The translations under genes and the position numbers were made by a program. From Anopheles merus (lineage: Eukaryota > Arthropoda > Insecta > Diptera > Culicidae), in assembly GCF_017562075.2 (NCBI RefSeq), contig NC_054084.1, forward strand, positions 27,849,308 to 27,913,307: a DNA stretch of 64,000 nt, read 5' to 3'. The notes below the pieces were generated by a model. The model did not search any database. It was given only the letters and a program-made list of their open reading frames with translations, and was not told the DNA's origin. Positions 1 through 12,600 of the stretch are shown here, one piece after another (the first letter of the stretch is position 1; the number at the start of each line of letters is the position of its first letter).

Positions 1-231
1 TACTGCTCGGTGCAGTTCGACCACTTTCTGCGTGCGATCGGGTACGAGCCGGACTACGACATGATGAGCCGGGTGGAGCAGCGCGACGGGCCGGAGGAGA
101 ACTTTTTCAAGCGCAAGGAGCTGATCCCGCGCGTGCTGAAGAAGCTGCAGCACTGGCAGCACATGCAGCAGCTGCTGAGGGAGCGGCTGTTCCAGCGCAT
201 GTCCGCAGAGTTGCAAGGTGTCGGTCAGTAA
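1..231 (+). CDS. Terminal coding exon of an unrecognised protein (3' partial gene)
   Basis: An open frame enters from the left edge at base 1 and ends at TAA 229-231, giving 76 residues of C-terminus. The peptide is polar and looks helical: an aromatic/acidic start (FDHFLRAIGYEPDYD), an acidic stretch, then a Lys/Arg/Gln/Leu-rich amphipathic tail (PRVLKKLQHWQHMQQLLRER). The exon is clearly GC-richer than what follows, and composition drops to AT-rich at once after the stop, as expected for a last exon and its 3' UTR. I do not recognise the family and assign no function. There is no start codon in the window; an internal GTG at base 10 is not a plausible start. A weak poly(A) signal candidate (ATTAAA) lies at 332-337. 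Because vestigial starts on the opposite strand at 5631 and its second exon is not in the window, this gene appears to lie within the vestigial transcription unit. Confidence 0.75.
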   Translation, partial: YCSVQFDHFLRAIGYEPDYDMMSRVEQRDGPEENFFKRKELIPRVLKKLQHWQHMQQLLRERLFQRMSAELQGVGQ

Positions 232-3200
232 TGTATTGGTGAGCGATTTTAAGCACGTTTGGTTTATTGTTTACAGTTACATTTGGGTGTAGGACCTTGA
301 AATTGTGTATAAATTTGTTGCTTGAAAGTACATTAAAAACTTATTAAGTGCTGACATGTTCTTAGACGACTAGTAGCAAGAACGGATCTTCACTTTGTTA
401 AGGGCTCTATACTGTCTGTAGGATGACCAGCTCAGTGGTCTATTGCATAGATGCACCGGCTTCTTTAAGGCCGGCAGTATTTGATTCTTATTCGAATCAT
501 ATCTTTGTGGAGTTTGATTATTATTTAGTTGTACAGGGTAAAATAATAGCGCATAGGCTTTTTAAGACCCAAATAGGTCGTTACGCGAAAAAAAAGAAGA
601 CCCAGACATGGTAATCTAGTTCTCTCCACGAACAGTGTTCATTACAATACTCTCGCAGCTCAGAAGAAGAAGAAGAAAAGAAAAAAACAATTCACATAAA
701 AATGCAAAACTCTCTCCGTCACAATAGTACCTAAGAAATAGTATCACCTTCGTCCATGTTGTTCCTTCTCAGCGCGCCCTTGTGTCATGTTTAAGTTTTT
801 GTAGGCTTTGTTGGGCTTCTCAGTTCCCTCGTCCCCACATAACTTCCTGTCGATGAATGAATAATTGTAACATTTATTTATTCCTTCACACGCACACACA
901 TTATACAGTGCTTCTCGGTTGTTTTTTTTTCATCCTCCCGAACACTTCTCTTCCCAACCTGTTCCACGTGTGTGGCCAACGGAAAGTGCACACGTTTTCC
1001 CGCACCTTTCTTACGCAGCAGGGTGGTTTCTTGTCGAACGTTCATCAACATTCCTGCCTCTCAAGCACAACTTGTGACTCATCCAGGTGCATTCACCGCG
1101 CCTAGAATGATCCTGTGCTTCTATTGATGTGAGCAATGTACAATCAACCTACCAGTGCGTAGTGTGCGAAGCCGAAACAAACCTCACGAACCGCGCGTTT
1201 GCATGTCAATCGCCATTCTCGCACACTCCACAGGTTACCGACAAAAGCTTAACCACTTCCCGCACTAGGACAAATTAGCAAACAATGGCCTCCTAATGCG
1301 TGTATGTGTGTGTGCGGTTGGCTGCGATACAAGCTGATAGGCAACATGTCGGCTTTACCAAGAACACAGCTCTTCCCGAACATTGAAAAGTCTATTGACG
1401 CGTCCGCGCAATGGAAGATGGCCGATTCCGTGCGCCTGCCCTCAACTCCAACGTGCGGGTTCGTGGAAATTACGGTGCGCCCGTAATTAGAGCATAATTA
1501 ATTCCCTTCCACCACCCCCACGGGGGACGGGGGGGGGACGGATGTATCAAGAAGCTTCAAGTGCAATTATACTGTAAACGATGCGCCCCCTTCCTGTGCA
1601 ACACAAGGGCACACGCAGGGCACGGTCTCGCGCGCGGTCGTTTGTGGTCGTCATGGTGATACGGTACGCAACCGTGGTGCGCTTACATCAAAATAGCGGT
1701 TTGCCTTCCCGAGCCCCGGAGCGTTCTGAGTGAAATTAATAATTAATTTTCTCATTAAATATTAATACCCACCAGTACCACCTCTTAGTTCACTGTCTAC
1801 AGGCCCGGGGTCTCGTGTTGAGCGTCTCGGAACCTTCCTTACTGCAAAGGAGCGTAGACCCAAGCTGACACCCTTTCGTCTCGTTCTTCTCCGTTTCGTT
1901 TTTCGCGTCGCTCAAGTGAAGGCGTGTGAAGTTTTGCAACTTCACCAACCACAGCGCTCTTCTGCCGTGGGGCGGCCAACGATCCGTGGTCGAGAACTGA
2001 GCGACGGCCCCAACACATCAATCAAAACTCTCGCGACTTGTGCGCGCGAGAAACGGGGGTGGGACCTTCGTGTTTGGCTAACCGGACTAGAATTACGGCA
2101 AGACATTCGGACAAGGTAGATTTATTTAATCAATTCCTAGACGAACCGGGGGAGCCGTTCAAGGTAAATCATGACAGTCGTTACCATGGTTCGGAACAGT
2201 AGCAACGGAAAAATACTACACTAGTGGTGTACATCAGCCTTAATCAACACAATTAACTAACAAAAAATAACCTCCCATTCATTCCCCATTTAATCAACGG
2301 GTTCGTCCTCTGTATTGCTCGCTCGGTTTGTGATAAATTGTGAAAAATTAACCCAATCAACCCGGGGGGAACAGCGCTACTGTACGCTGTCCCCATCCGC
2401 GCGCTCTCAACGATCAAATAAGGCAGTAAATTTGATAAATTAAAATACATAATTGTCTGGTTTTATTTCGTCGACCTACTCGATACTCACTTTGCTCCCC
2501 GCTCAGGTGCAACAAATTAGTTTGGTTTTGTTCATTGGTCGTTGTTTTTCATTTCATACCAATTTAATAAATCTCTACCTACCGGGATGATCTGCAGTTT
2601 GTTTAATACTGTTTTTCTTTTTTTTTTTCGAAATGGAAAAGGGTTGTTTGAAAATTAATTTAAATTAAAATGCAACAAAAGCGCGCGCGCGCACACCACT
2701 GCTATGGAGACGCCCAATCATTCATTAGCCAAATGCTGCATACCCGGCAAAGCATTCCAGCGCGTTGCGGCGCGGCTACCGAATCCGAAGTCGCACAGTA
2801 GTAGGCAGCGCAGCGCACACTATCGATATCCATCGGTTGCTATGATCGGGGTGGGCTAATGATGTTGGCAGAGGAGGTTGAAACTCCAACAACCCGTACC
2901 CGTTAGCGAGAGAGGTAGCGAAAAAACAAACAACAAACAACATTGGTGGAATTGCTGAAGCTACTGATAAATGCCCGTAGTGCAGTCGATCGAATGCTGA
3001 CGGTTTTCACGCAGAGAAACGGTACAGAGAAACCCCTGGGCTGCCCCTCTAACTCGCCCTGAGCATATTTTATGTACCCAGCTTGCGCACCGTTTGCTCA
3101 TTACTTTCTGCTGCTGCTGCAGCAGGCTGCGTTACAGCTTTTGCAGTGTGCGGGGCTCAGATGGCATGCTATGCTCGCGTGTATGTGTGTGTTTGTATGT

Positions 3201-4894
3201 GAGCCAGCGTGGCAGCTTAGGTGCGTAACGAATGCAGGTTTGTTATTATACGCATCGGGTGGCCCACGCACACGCACCAGCGATAAATGCACCTGCGTAC
3301 AACCCCCCCCCCCCCCCCCCCCCACTCACCGTTACTGGCTGAAAGGGACGCTAGGAGAGTTTTATGTTTCTGGTTTGCCATTCAGAAAGGCAAAGTGGAT
3401 CGATTTGTGTGGCAGACAAATAGGCACTGTACTGACGGGCTTTACCCAAGGTCTAAGCAACAAAGCGAATTCATGCGCAATGTTATACGTAAAGGTCTGC
3501 CAATCGTTTTCCAATAAGAATAAACACACTCACGTTTCTCGCTCAAAATACATTAAAGACTGTAATTAGAAAAAAAAGCACCACACGACCACACATGAAC
3601 ACCAAACAAATGGTAATTCATTTTTATGTCATCGTTTGTCACACGTCGCGCGCGGCCCTACGCAAGGTGTGTACGGTACCGCCCGGTGTCATCGCCGACT
3701 GACGACAGTGGAGTGGATTGTGCGAACGACGACGGTGTGTAAAGCCGTCAAGGTTTTGGCCATAAATTTCCACCCGGGAAGGGACAGCATGAAGATTTAT
3801 GCGTCTTCTCACCCGTTAGCAGCACCGGTTTAGATAAATTTCGCGCTAAGGTAAGGTGGAAATGCTCATGTGGAGCAGTAGATACTAAAGAGCGCGTGTG
3901 ATTGATGAAACGGCTCGAGAACTTACTGCAACAACCTTCACGGAAAACCTTCAACTTCCTTACATAGACACAGCGAGTGAGTTCTGTTCTGTTTCTGTAC
4001 GCCAACTTTATAGAAACTATTTAAATGCAAAAACCAACCTCACTCATCCTTTTGCCTAAGAGTTGCGCCTCAACGGACGTCAGCCTTTGGCGAAATCAAC
4101 CGAACCGAAGATCAAGAGGTGAGCGAAATGCTCTTGGGAGTGTGGTGCCCAAACGGGTTAGCAACATTGTCGTGACTAATCGCTCTGGTAGCATCCCTTT
4201 TTTATTATCTCCCTTCCCCGCGGTACGGCAGCATCGTTAAACATCTCCATATCGCTACTGGAATAACATCCATCCACTCCACTACCTTACCCACCGACGG
4301 CCCCGAGAGTGGCTCTGCCGGACGAACTGGTTCACCGTAGCTAATAAAACCTGCTTCCACTGCACTCTAGCAGGCCATGCAACGCGAGGTTTACAACGGA
4401 TACATGGGGAGGAAAATAACCATTACAAAAGCAAATAAAACGAACCTAGCACCGGCACGAGTAAAAAGGAAATTTTAAGAAACAACTTTTAACAGACACA
4501 AGCGAAAAGGCCCGGTTGTGTTGCCTGTGGTCTGGAGCCGAGCCAAAGCCCGACACACACATACTAGCACTACTGCGGAGAGTGTGGTGAAATTAGTGCC
4601 TACCTTTAAATGGCGCAAAGTGATTAATTAGCCTTCTAATCTCGCACTTGGTGCCCGCACTAACAATAACAATAAATCATTATTGATAGTCACTATTGCT
4701 TTATCAAGGCGCTAGCGTACTAGTTTGTACGCTAGAACCTGCTTTATTGCTTCATTAGTTGCGAGAACTGCTGCAGTGCAGTGTAAATGATTATTGTTAC
4801 TAACTGCGCGCGTCGGACAGTGTTGCCAGCCATGCTTCAGTTTTATGTCGACCAATGTCGACATTCGTTAAAAAGAGCTATAATATTCGCTGTA
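232..4894. other. 3' UTR of the left gene, then vestigial intron 1 sequence; no coding gene seen
   Basis: After the stop at 231 the sequence turns AT-rich with poly-purine runs. I see no recognisable exon on either strand up to the MITE at 4895. Contents of note are a G-rich tract near 1528-1540, a 21-C run at 3303-3323 and a short perfect hairpin at 4712-4735. On the minus strand this stretch lies downstream of the vestigial first exon, so it is inferred to be intron 1 of that gene. I looked for the expected continuation of Vestigial (FNQDLYSS) on the minus strand and did not find it here. Confidence 0.5.
3303..3323. repeat. Poly(C) homopolymer, 21 bp
   Basis: An uninterrupted run of 21 C. 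Such runs are prone to sequencing and assembly length error, and the open frames crossing it are artefacts of the run. Confidence 0.95.
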
Positions 4895-5278
4895 CAGGTG
4901 TCCCCCGAGATACGACTGTATTTGGGACCGAGAAAATGTCCCAAAGCAAGGCGTATGTCGAAAAAGTCGTATGTCGAATATCTATGAATATAAAGTTTAT
5001 AACCGAAGTTGAAGAGTTGGAATTTATGATATCGTGTATTTTATTTAAAATAATGTTCGATAATGTAATAATTATATTTTAAAACCCGTACACAATATAG
5101 ATATTCAAGATAGGGTAGTTGTGGAATCTTTGGAAATGTGTGTATAACGGTTATGTGCCCAGATATTCAAAAAAATACATCAATTTCTTGTCAATGACAA
5201 CTTTTAACTGTCAAAATCAAAATCGTCGTATCTGCGAATCGTCGTAACTCGAGGGGGTCGTAACTCGGGGGACGCCTG
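4895..5278. mobile_element. MITE with CAGGYGTCCCCCGAG inverted ends and TA target site (mariner/pogo-like)
   Basis: The left end CAGGTGTCCCCCGAG at 4895 is mirrored by the inverted right end CAGGCGTCCCCCGAG finishing at 5278. Homology extends to about 22 bp (GATACGAC against GTTACGAC). Both ends are flanked by TA (4893-4894 and 5279-5280), the target duplication of the Tc1/mariner/pogo superfamily. The element is 384 bp, too short for a transposase, and carries internal variants of a GTCGTAACTCG/GTCGTATCTGCG subterminal motif. It is therefore read as a non-autonomous MITE lying in the vestigial first intron. Superfamily placement rests only on the TA duplication and the CAG ends. Confidence 0.82.
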
Positions 5279-5535
5279 TATCCCTATTTATTTTTTATCT
5301 TACTTTCCCCAACACACTCACAAATGAAATTTGATCAAATAAGTGTTCCTTTTCTCTTCTGTGTTGTGTAGCATTATGAGTTTTAGTACATGCTGAGCTT
5401 ATCAGTAGCACATCATGAATAATATTCACTCCTCATTTAATTACCCTTTTTCCATGAACTTCTCGGGCGTCGTCATAAAACTTCCCCTTTCCCTTTAACC
5501 AATGCCCCCTTGCCAGCGCGCCCACAAAAACTTAC

Positions 5536-5631
5536 CCTTTCATACTGATAAAATGGTCGACTCGGTCCGGCACGGCCGTACAAATAAGGATAGTATGCAC
5601 CGTACATAACTTCCGGGCAGGATACTGCCAT
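5536..5631 (-). CDS. vg: Vestigial, first coding exon (N-terminal 32 residues)
   Basis: On the minus strand, ATG at 5631-5629 opens a 96 bp exon encoding MAVSCPEVMYGAYYPYLYGR followed by AGPSRPFYQYER. It ends at 5536 directly before a strong donor (AGG|GTAAGT) in phase 0. This N-terminus matches, from memory, the start of insect Vestigial, and a shorter version (CxEVMYxxY) is found in vertebrate VGLL2/3. Vestigial is a nuclear co-activator that binds the TEAD factor Scalloped and specifies wing and flight-muscle fate. The Scalloped-binding segment is not in this exon and is not found elsewhere in the window, so the remaining exons lie left of base 1. The start is chosen because it gives the conserved N-terminus. 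The 5' UTR lies upstream, toward higher coordinates; its start is not defined, and a weak acceptor-like site at about 5705 leaves room for an upstream noncoding exon. Confidence 0.88.
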
Positions 5632-6045
5632 TGCGCTCGTACTCGCCCAGTCCGCACCGAAACACCGCGCTCCGGACGCCAGATGGTCGAACCGGCACTG
5701 GCCTAAAGCACACGGACACCAGGCCGTGGACTACTAGCGTCACACACACACACTCACACACACACGTGGACACCCTAAAGCATACACACAAACACGCACA
5801 AGCACTTCACACAGCTCCACTTATTGTCGTGGCAGGATACACGATAGCTTTTCCGAGAAGTTTACCGGGGGAGAGAAAGAGAGGGTGTAGAAGTTTAGCG
5901 GTGGTACAATATAATTTCACACACCCTACACACACATACACTACACTACCACACATACACACACGTACACAGTGACACTAAGGGACACAGTGTGGAGCTT
6001 GTGGAGTGTTCGCGGCTAAGGCCGACGGCTTCGCTTCGATTGCAA

Positions 6046-6086
<41 letters not shown>

Positions 6087-9000
6087 ATCGTACACAGCGT
6101 ACACAGGGAATATAGTGGACGGATTGCACAATATTCCATCCACTAATTAGCGCACGGTTGTCACACAGAAGCAGCCGACAGCCTGTGCCGTGCTCAATAT
6201 GAACAGATTAGTCGCCCTTCACCTCCTGAGCGCACAAACAGCAGCAACCTTCCCAGCAGGCACACTCACTGGTCACTACTGGATACAGAGCAGGCGATGA
6301 TAATTTGACGTCATATCATAGTAGCACTGTGTTTAAGGCGTTTTGTTTTTTGCTGTTGTTTCTTCCTATTTATTTCTTTTAATTCAACAACTGTGCCACT
6401 TTTTCAACATTTTCATTATTTCACTTGAACACTTTAGTTAAGTTTTGAAAGACACCACTTGTTATGTTATGCTATTGCATTAAACTATTGCACCTTGGTG
6501 TGTGACAACTAAAGTTGCTGATGATGTGTAAAGCACCTTAACACACACACATACATATCAATTACAACACTCGCACGCACGCACTTTGTTCACGTGATGA
6601 TGGACAAACCGTCGTGTCGTGTATTGACCACCACCAGCCACCGGTTCCGTGCGTTCTCTTTCAGTTCCGTCCGCCAAGCTCTCGAGTGTATCCTCGAAAG
6701 TAAGTCACCGTTCACGTCTCGCCGTTGGTGCGCTGAAAGTGAATTAAAAAGAGGTCAAAAAAAAGAAGTAGTGAACGATGGGCTTACAACAAAAAGCATT
6801 GCTGTCCCTCCGCATTGATTAGAAAGGTGGGCTTTTTTGTTGTTGTTGCTGTTGTGCGTCTCGATGCTCCATTGACACTAACGGCTAGGCACCACCACCA
6901 ATATCGATCAATCGATCGATTAGACGGAAGCAAAAAACGATTAACTGTAAATGTCCACCGGAGGTTGAATCGCTTAGAAGTAGCTACCGGACCGTAGCAG
7001 CCACAACAAAAAATAAAACACCAAACCGATTGCAAAAAACCGACGTGTCTACACACGGGACAACGCACGACGTGGTGACAAAATGGTTGCAAATTTATGC
7101 AGCCAAGCGCACGAGAGATTCGCGCTTGCCTGCGCTGTGTTTCATAGGGATGTGTGCAAGGTGCGCTTCTCTCTGCGCAAGCATACAGCACCTGTGGTGG
7201 TTGGCATTTGTTCCGTTTTACCGTCGGGAAACTGTATTTTCTGTTTCTGTTTACTGCTGCAGTGAAGCTAAAATATGTCGTTTTACAATTAAACAATAAC
7301 AACAAGAAATCACTTAAAGGCAAACACATTTTTTACGCAGCCGTGGTTTCAGACAAACATGTAAATTGCTATTTTTATTTATTTATTGGCTCTCCTCGCG
7401 GTGGTGCGAGAAAATGATTTGCAGTTTGCCTAGACAGTTTTTGTCTAGGCATAAATTATGTGTCACCCGCTGACGAATCCCTGACCGGGGGATGGTGTTA
7501 AGCTTCTGCAAACACAAATGAATTTTGATTGATGCTACTTTTAACGTGGGGGGGGGGGTTGTTGTTTGTGGTGGCCCTCTGAATGTAATGCAAAACAGCA
7601 ACGAGGATGAGGAATTTCGACCGTATGCTGTACGTGACAGTATTCACATACGAGGGCTTAAAAGCTTCCCGCAGAGGAAGCTACAGAGTACATCAAATGT
7701 AATTGAAGTCAACATTTTGGGGTTAAATGGTTGCTTCTGAAGGTGAACTCAATGTCTAATGGTGTTTCTATCGGTTTTTGATAAAGCAAACTCTGGTTCA
7801 TCTACTTATTATTTAATTATTTAGACCCCTTCCATTCTCCCCCCACCTCCCAACCTCTGATTCGGGAAACCTCTGAAATACACGAAGTCGCATATACTGT
7901 GTCTCGTAGTAACCTCTGACTGAAATGAGTTTATAACATCTGATTTAATTCTGAATCTTAAAGTTTCTTCAAAGTCGCAAAGAATTATAAGTAACTTCAA
8001 GAATCAAACATAACAAGAATTGTTATAAGTAACTTCCCTCTACGACGAAGGCTATTACGCAAAAGTTTGCTGAATGTATTGAATGTTTGGGTTCACAATA
8101 AACTGTCAAAATGTCTGCTAAGCTCAATTGGAAAGAGAATCTTTGAGTTATCTGCAAGTTATCCAACAACTACAATCCAACAATGAAATAGAACAAAAAG
8201 AGAAAGTTGAAATAACTAACGCTATTTAATTTAACTTCCTCCAATAACCACCAAGAAATCAAAATAGCACAAAAGCAACCACAACAATACGTTCTTGAAA
8301 TGTAATTTGGTGGTTTTAAGATTTTCCTCCAACGTTCTGCCACGATAATTACTGCTTCCTTTCTTGCTGTATTACTATTGCTCTTTGTAAACCTAAATCC
8401 TCACCAAGATTTTCTTCTTTCCTTTCTATACCTTTCAATTCCGTAGCAGCAAAAGAGCTCTTACCAACCAAACCGATGTAAAAAAAAAAAAAATCGGCAC
8501 ACTAATTAGTATGCAAAAAGCATTCACCCATTCCCCACCTCCCCCCTAAGCGTCGCAAATGAATGGAAGCTATAAAACTGGAAGAAAATTGCAAACAAAG
8601 ACATTTCCCGGTTTGGTCAGTTCGGTTCGGGGACGGGACGGCTATTTTTCCTCGTTCATTTTCACCCGCAGCAGTGAAAGCAATCATGCAAATCATGATT
8701 TTTATTTTCACACCATTTAAAAGTGCACTGTCAATGAAATGTGCTGCCGTGAAGGTAAGAAGACACAGGGGGGGGGGGGGGAGGGGGGAGGTTATCCTAT
8801 CACCATACCGGGGGCAGGAAGCCGTATCTGGAAAGTAATGGGGCTAGTTGAAAGATGGGAACATGTCTGCAAGACCGATTTGATGCGCACTTTTCCCTAG
8901 AGAGCGTGATACACCTGTGTGACGGTTTCCAAAGCTCCCATTACCATGCGTGCTCCATATGATGTGGAATGGCGCACAAATGGTGCGTATCTAAGTAGGC

Positions 9001-10485
9001 AGCTTTGCAATGGATCGATCTATTGCGCTCGTCCATAATTTACGCAGTTGCTGCGAAGTGGAACATAGCAAGGAAGTGTGTAAGTTGTGTGTTTAAACTG
9101 CCAGGAAAGCCATTTTGTGTGAATATTTGTTCAACAGAGCTTACTGGAAAGTGTTTTACTGTCAGTCGATGGCATAACTTGTTCATACGTTTGATGGACA
9201 TTGCTTCGAGGCACGAGGATTGCATTGCTGCGAGGAAGGTAAACATGACAGGAAAGCACTGTTTGTACAATCCTCACGTGCAGTGATACTGGTGCATTCT
9301 TTGCAACCACAGCCACACCATACCATACCATCCATAATGGCCCCATCGAATCGTCCTGTGCAGTCGTGCACCGCTTAAAACATCTTTGCAGTGAACAGTT
9401 TCTGTTACATTCGTGACGGCGGGCTTTGCTGTGCAACGTCATCCTTGGCGCGTGCTGTAAGCGGGGTTTTACTTTCAATCCTTAAGGCTTATCTATCAAC
9501 CTTCACCCTGTTCTGGCATGCACGTATCATCATCGAGCCCAGCTAAGACGCAATAATTCATCCAAACCGCCACTGCGTTTAATGCGAGGTTTGCTGTTTG
9601 TTTGTTGGTGGGTGCATGTTCGCTCGCTGCTCTGTGTCGTTAGGTGCATACCCAACCGCCTCAAGAGTTGCCGATCTATGCACAGTTTGGTGTGGCCCAC
9701 GGTAACGCTACACTGAACGCGTTATATTTCGCACATACCATCCCGCCACGGCCCACGGTTTAGCTGTAATGGATACCACTTCGGGGGATACCCTTGGGAT
9801 GCTCGTTAGCGCGGGCCTGGCAGGCGAACCTGGCACGCAGCAAACGAGCCATTTTGGAATTTCAAATCCTGGCGGCCTGGTGGAATCGCCTAGTGAGTTG
9901 GTTTTGTCAAACAACAACAAAAAAAAACCCTTGAAGTTCACGAGGCGTATCGATCGATGCACTTTTTGGTTGCAATTTGGGGTAGTGGGACGTTACAGAA
10001 GGCCTTTTGGTGAAGTCTAAGTAGAGGATTCTAAGAACATCTACAGAACAAACTAACATTCTTGAAGATATTTAATTTGAATTTACCTAATTGTTCGCAT
10101 CCGATCTTCGGAATACTTACTGACTTCCTTATTCTTCCTAGTTTGGAGCCTAAACTTAATGCAGCACAATATGATGAACGATCGATGCTCCATTGGGGAA
10201 GAAACATGTTATGCTGCAAACTCAGCGTAAAATGTGATTTGCGATCTTTTTACTGTACAGAACAATGGGGAGAGCCCTACGACAATCGTTGGGGAAGTGA
10301 ACTCAAGACACACATGCTGCAGCTTGAGGCGTGTAATGTAACAATCATATGTTGAGATATAGCTTTCTTTGAACGTTATAGTATGTATCTCTGTGAACTG
10401 TCACCCGAGAACTTGTGTCATATTGAAAATATAAAACAAAAAAGAATTTGCTTTGAAGGCACATTCATCTTGTTGCATCAAGTTG
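5632..10485. other. Presumed vestigial 5' UTR and upstream regulatory region; no coding gene recognised
   Basis: This is upstream of vestigial on the minus strand and far upstream of TMEM242. It contains CA/GT-rich stretches (5740-5960), a (TC)n tract at 6049-6083, a 10 bp hairpin at 7427-7451, a G run near 7550-7558 and a near-continuous G run near 8769-8788. The open frames here (such as 9769-10020 plus and 9131-9478 minus) show no domain and no splice context. Developmental regulators in flies usually have large cis-regulatory regions, so enhancer content is a reasonable inference that I cannot demonstrate. Confidence 0.45.
6049..6083. repeat. (TC)n microsatellite, about 35 bp
   Basis: An uninterrupted TC/GA dinucleotide run about 420 bp upstream of the vestigial start codon on the minus strand, where it reads (GA)n. 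Such tracts near fly promoters can bind GAGA-type factors; that role is inference here. Confidence 0.95.
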
Positions 10486-10818
10486 CAGGTAGTCCCCGAG
10501 AGCCGCGGTATCTCTTGTACGCGAATTCGGAGATACTAAGTTTTCTAAATTTGACAATTCTTTGAGCAAATTGTACTAATTGTACATATCCATTGTCAAA
10601 CGCAAAGTAGATTCCCTTTTGGTTAAATTGTAAACATCATTCAAATAGATACAAATCTGTCATGTTCAGTCGTAATTATATTAAATAATTGATGAAGTGC
10701 TCTTATACAAAAGATAGCTATACTTTGACTGAAAACTTCAAAATTTGACTTATGCCAAAAATCGAGATACACGGATTCGTCTCGGTCCGCTTTAATAGCG
10801 CATTTCAGGGACAACCTG
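10486..10818. mobile_element. Diverged relative of the 4895-5278 MITE
   Basis: The left end CAGGTAGTCCCCGAG at 10486 and the inverted right end CAGGTTGTCCCTGAA ending at 10818 have the same CAGGnnGTCCC core as the 4.9 kb element. The 333 bp length is similar, and a comparable subterminal block (GATACACGGATTCG, like GATACGACGATTCG) follows inward from the right end. The right flank is TA (10819-10820); the left flank is TG, so one target-site copy appears mutated. The inverted ends are less alike than those of the first element, suggesting an older insertion. There is no transposase frame. Confidence 0.65.
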
Positions 10819-11932
10819 TACATTTTACAGATACTTAACTGTGAAGAAGCGTTAAACTTAAAAAAAAACCTTGCTCAACATCATAAGCTTTAACTTCAAT
10901 TCGCTAAATTCCATTTCAACTTCATTCAAATGTGTGCCGCATGTACTAGTTCAAACAACCAATGGCAGAACATTCGAGTTACCATTGGTAGTGTTGAAAT
11001 GTGTTTTACGGGGTTTGAAGTATTTGCCTATAGTGGTGCTTATGCTGGAGAAACCCTGCAAATACATGTTGCTAGGCATCCTTAACATTTTTCTCGATGG
11101 TCTTTTAACTCTTTGTTGGATGAGTGATGCAAGCCAAGCATTGCACTATTAAGCCTCTTGAAAGGGTCTTTTCTCTTTATACCAACTATTCAAACTCTTT
11201 CAAAAATTGCCCCACTGCTAACCTCTACTAACCCACACAACCTCGACCATAGTAATGTTAATCTGTCGCTGTGCGTGCCCCGAGCCGCGCACGTACGTCA
11301 ATGCACTGCTGCATCATGAAGCGAGTTCAACTAAATCATCCCGCATCAACCGAAATGTGCGGCCGAAATAATCTGGCACATACTTGCGCCGAGCATCGAA
11401 TAACATCGAGTGTTTGAAATAACTAACTCCCACTCCCACCATCTCTTTCTTACTCAACCCCCCCCCCCCTCCCCCTTCATCGATGGGGTGCGGGATCGGG
11501 ATCAGCGTGTCATCCTTAAAATTCACGCGCGGTTTTAAATTCGCCCAATTGCACTCATTGCACACCAACCCCCACTGATGATGGGTGGAGCGGGTACTTG
11601 AAAAAGGTATCCAACAACTAGTGGTGGTGGGTCTTCTCGTTCGGCACTAAAGAATCTAGACAATCCCGCGCAACAAAAGGAATGTCCTGGTGTGAGCGAA
11701 TGGGGAGCACCATCAGCTTCCTCACCCTGCCAGTCACGCTCAAGTCAAAGGGCACATTGCGAATAATCGATCTCGTGAGGTGGGAGGAGGGGGGGGAGTG
11801 GGTGGGAGGCTAATGGGGAAGGGGTAGGAAAAGGGCGGGTGATGGGTTTGATCGACGTGTGCGAAACATCCTGATGGTTTGTTTTGAAAATGTCACCACG
11901 CACGGAATGAAAATGTCAAACGTCTCGCTCCG

Positions 11933-12040
<108 letters not shown>

Positions 12041-12058
12041 TCGCTCATACGCACTTAC

Positions 12059-12600
12059 TTCTCGTGAGGAAACGGTGAACAGTGGAAGATGGAGATGTTC
12101 GCTCAGCAGGACCTGCTGCTACCTCACGCGAAGCTGCCGCGTACTTCTTTCAATCACACGGCCTACTGATAATCCTTTTCGAGTGATTCCAGCACACTGA
12201 CGCACTGTGGCGGGAATTTTGTCAAAATCACAACGAATTTTTTCCTCTTATTGGAATTTGTGCCACTAAGAGGCCACAGAAACACATACACACGCGCACA
12301 CAGAACTCTTTTTGGTTAGACTTTTAGCTTCATCTTTCACCTTTCGGCGCACTCCTTTTTTGTGGTTCATTTGGCGTTTTGTTTTTTTTTTTTTCGAGAA
12401 CACCCACTTCTACACACTTACAATCGCCCGCACACTTACTGCTGATCAACCATCGGTCGAATTCACTTCATCATTAGGAGCAACACTAAACGTCCAACCA
12501 ATGGAAACAGACACCGCCAAACATTCAATCACTTCGCGCTTCTCTTACTATGGGGATTTTTTTTTGTTTTGCCGAAACGGATTCACACACTACACACTCG
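12059..12600 (-). other. Candidate noncoding first exon on the minus strand (possibly vestigial)
   Basis: A good donor sequence (CACGAGAA|GTAAGTGCG) lies on the minus strand with its last exon base at 12059, next to the (GA)n tract and at the edge of a GC-richer block. No open coding frame ends there. It could be the end of an upstream noncoding exon of vestigial or of an unrelated transcript. The upper boundary given is arbitrary. This rests on one splice-like site only. Confidence 0.2.

Noticed and set aside
9708..10020. GC-rich overlapping frames on both strands (starting MDTTSGDTLGM on the plus strand)
   Set aside because: No domain, no splice sites and no poly(A) context; probably chance in a GC-richer patch.
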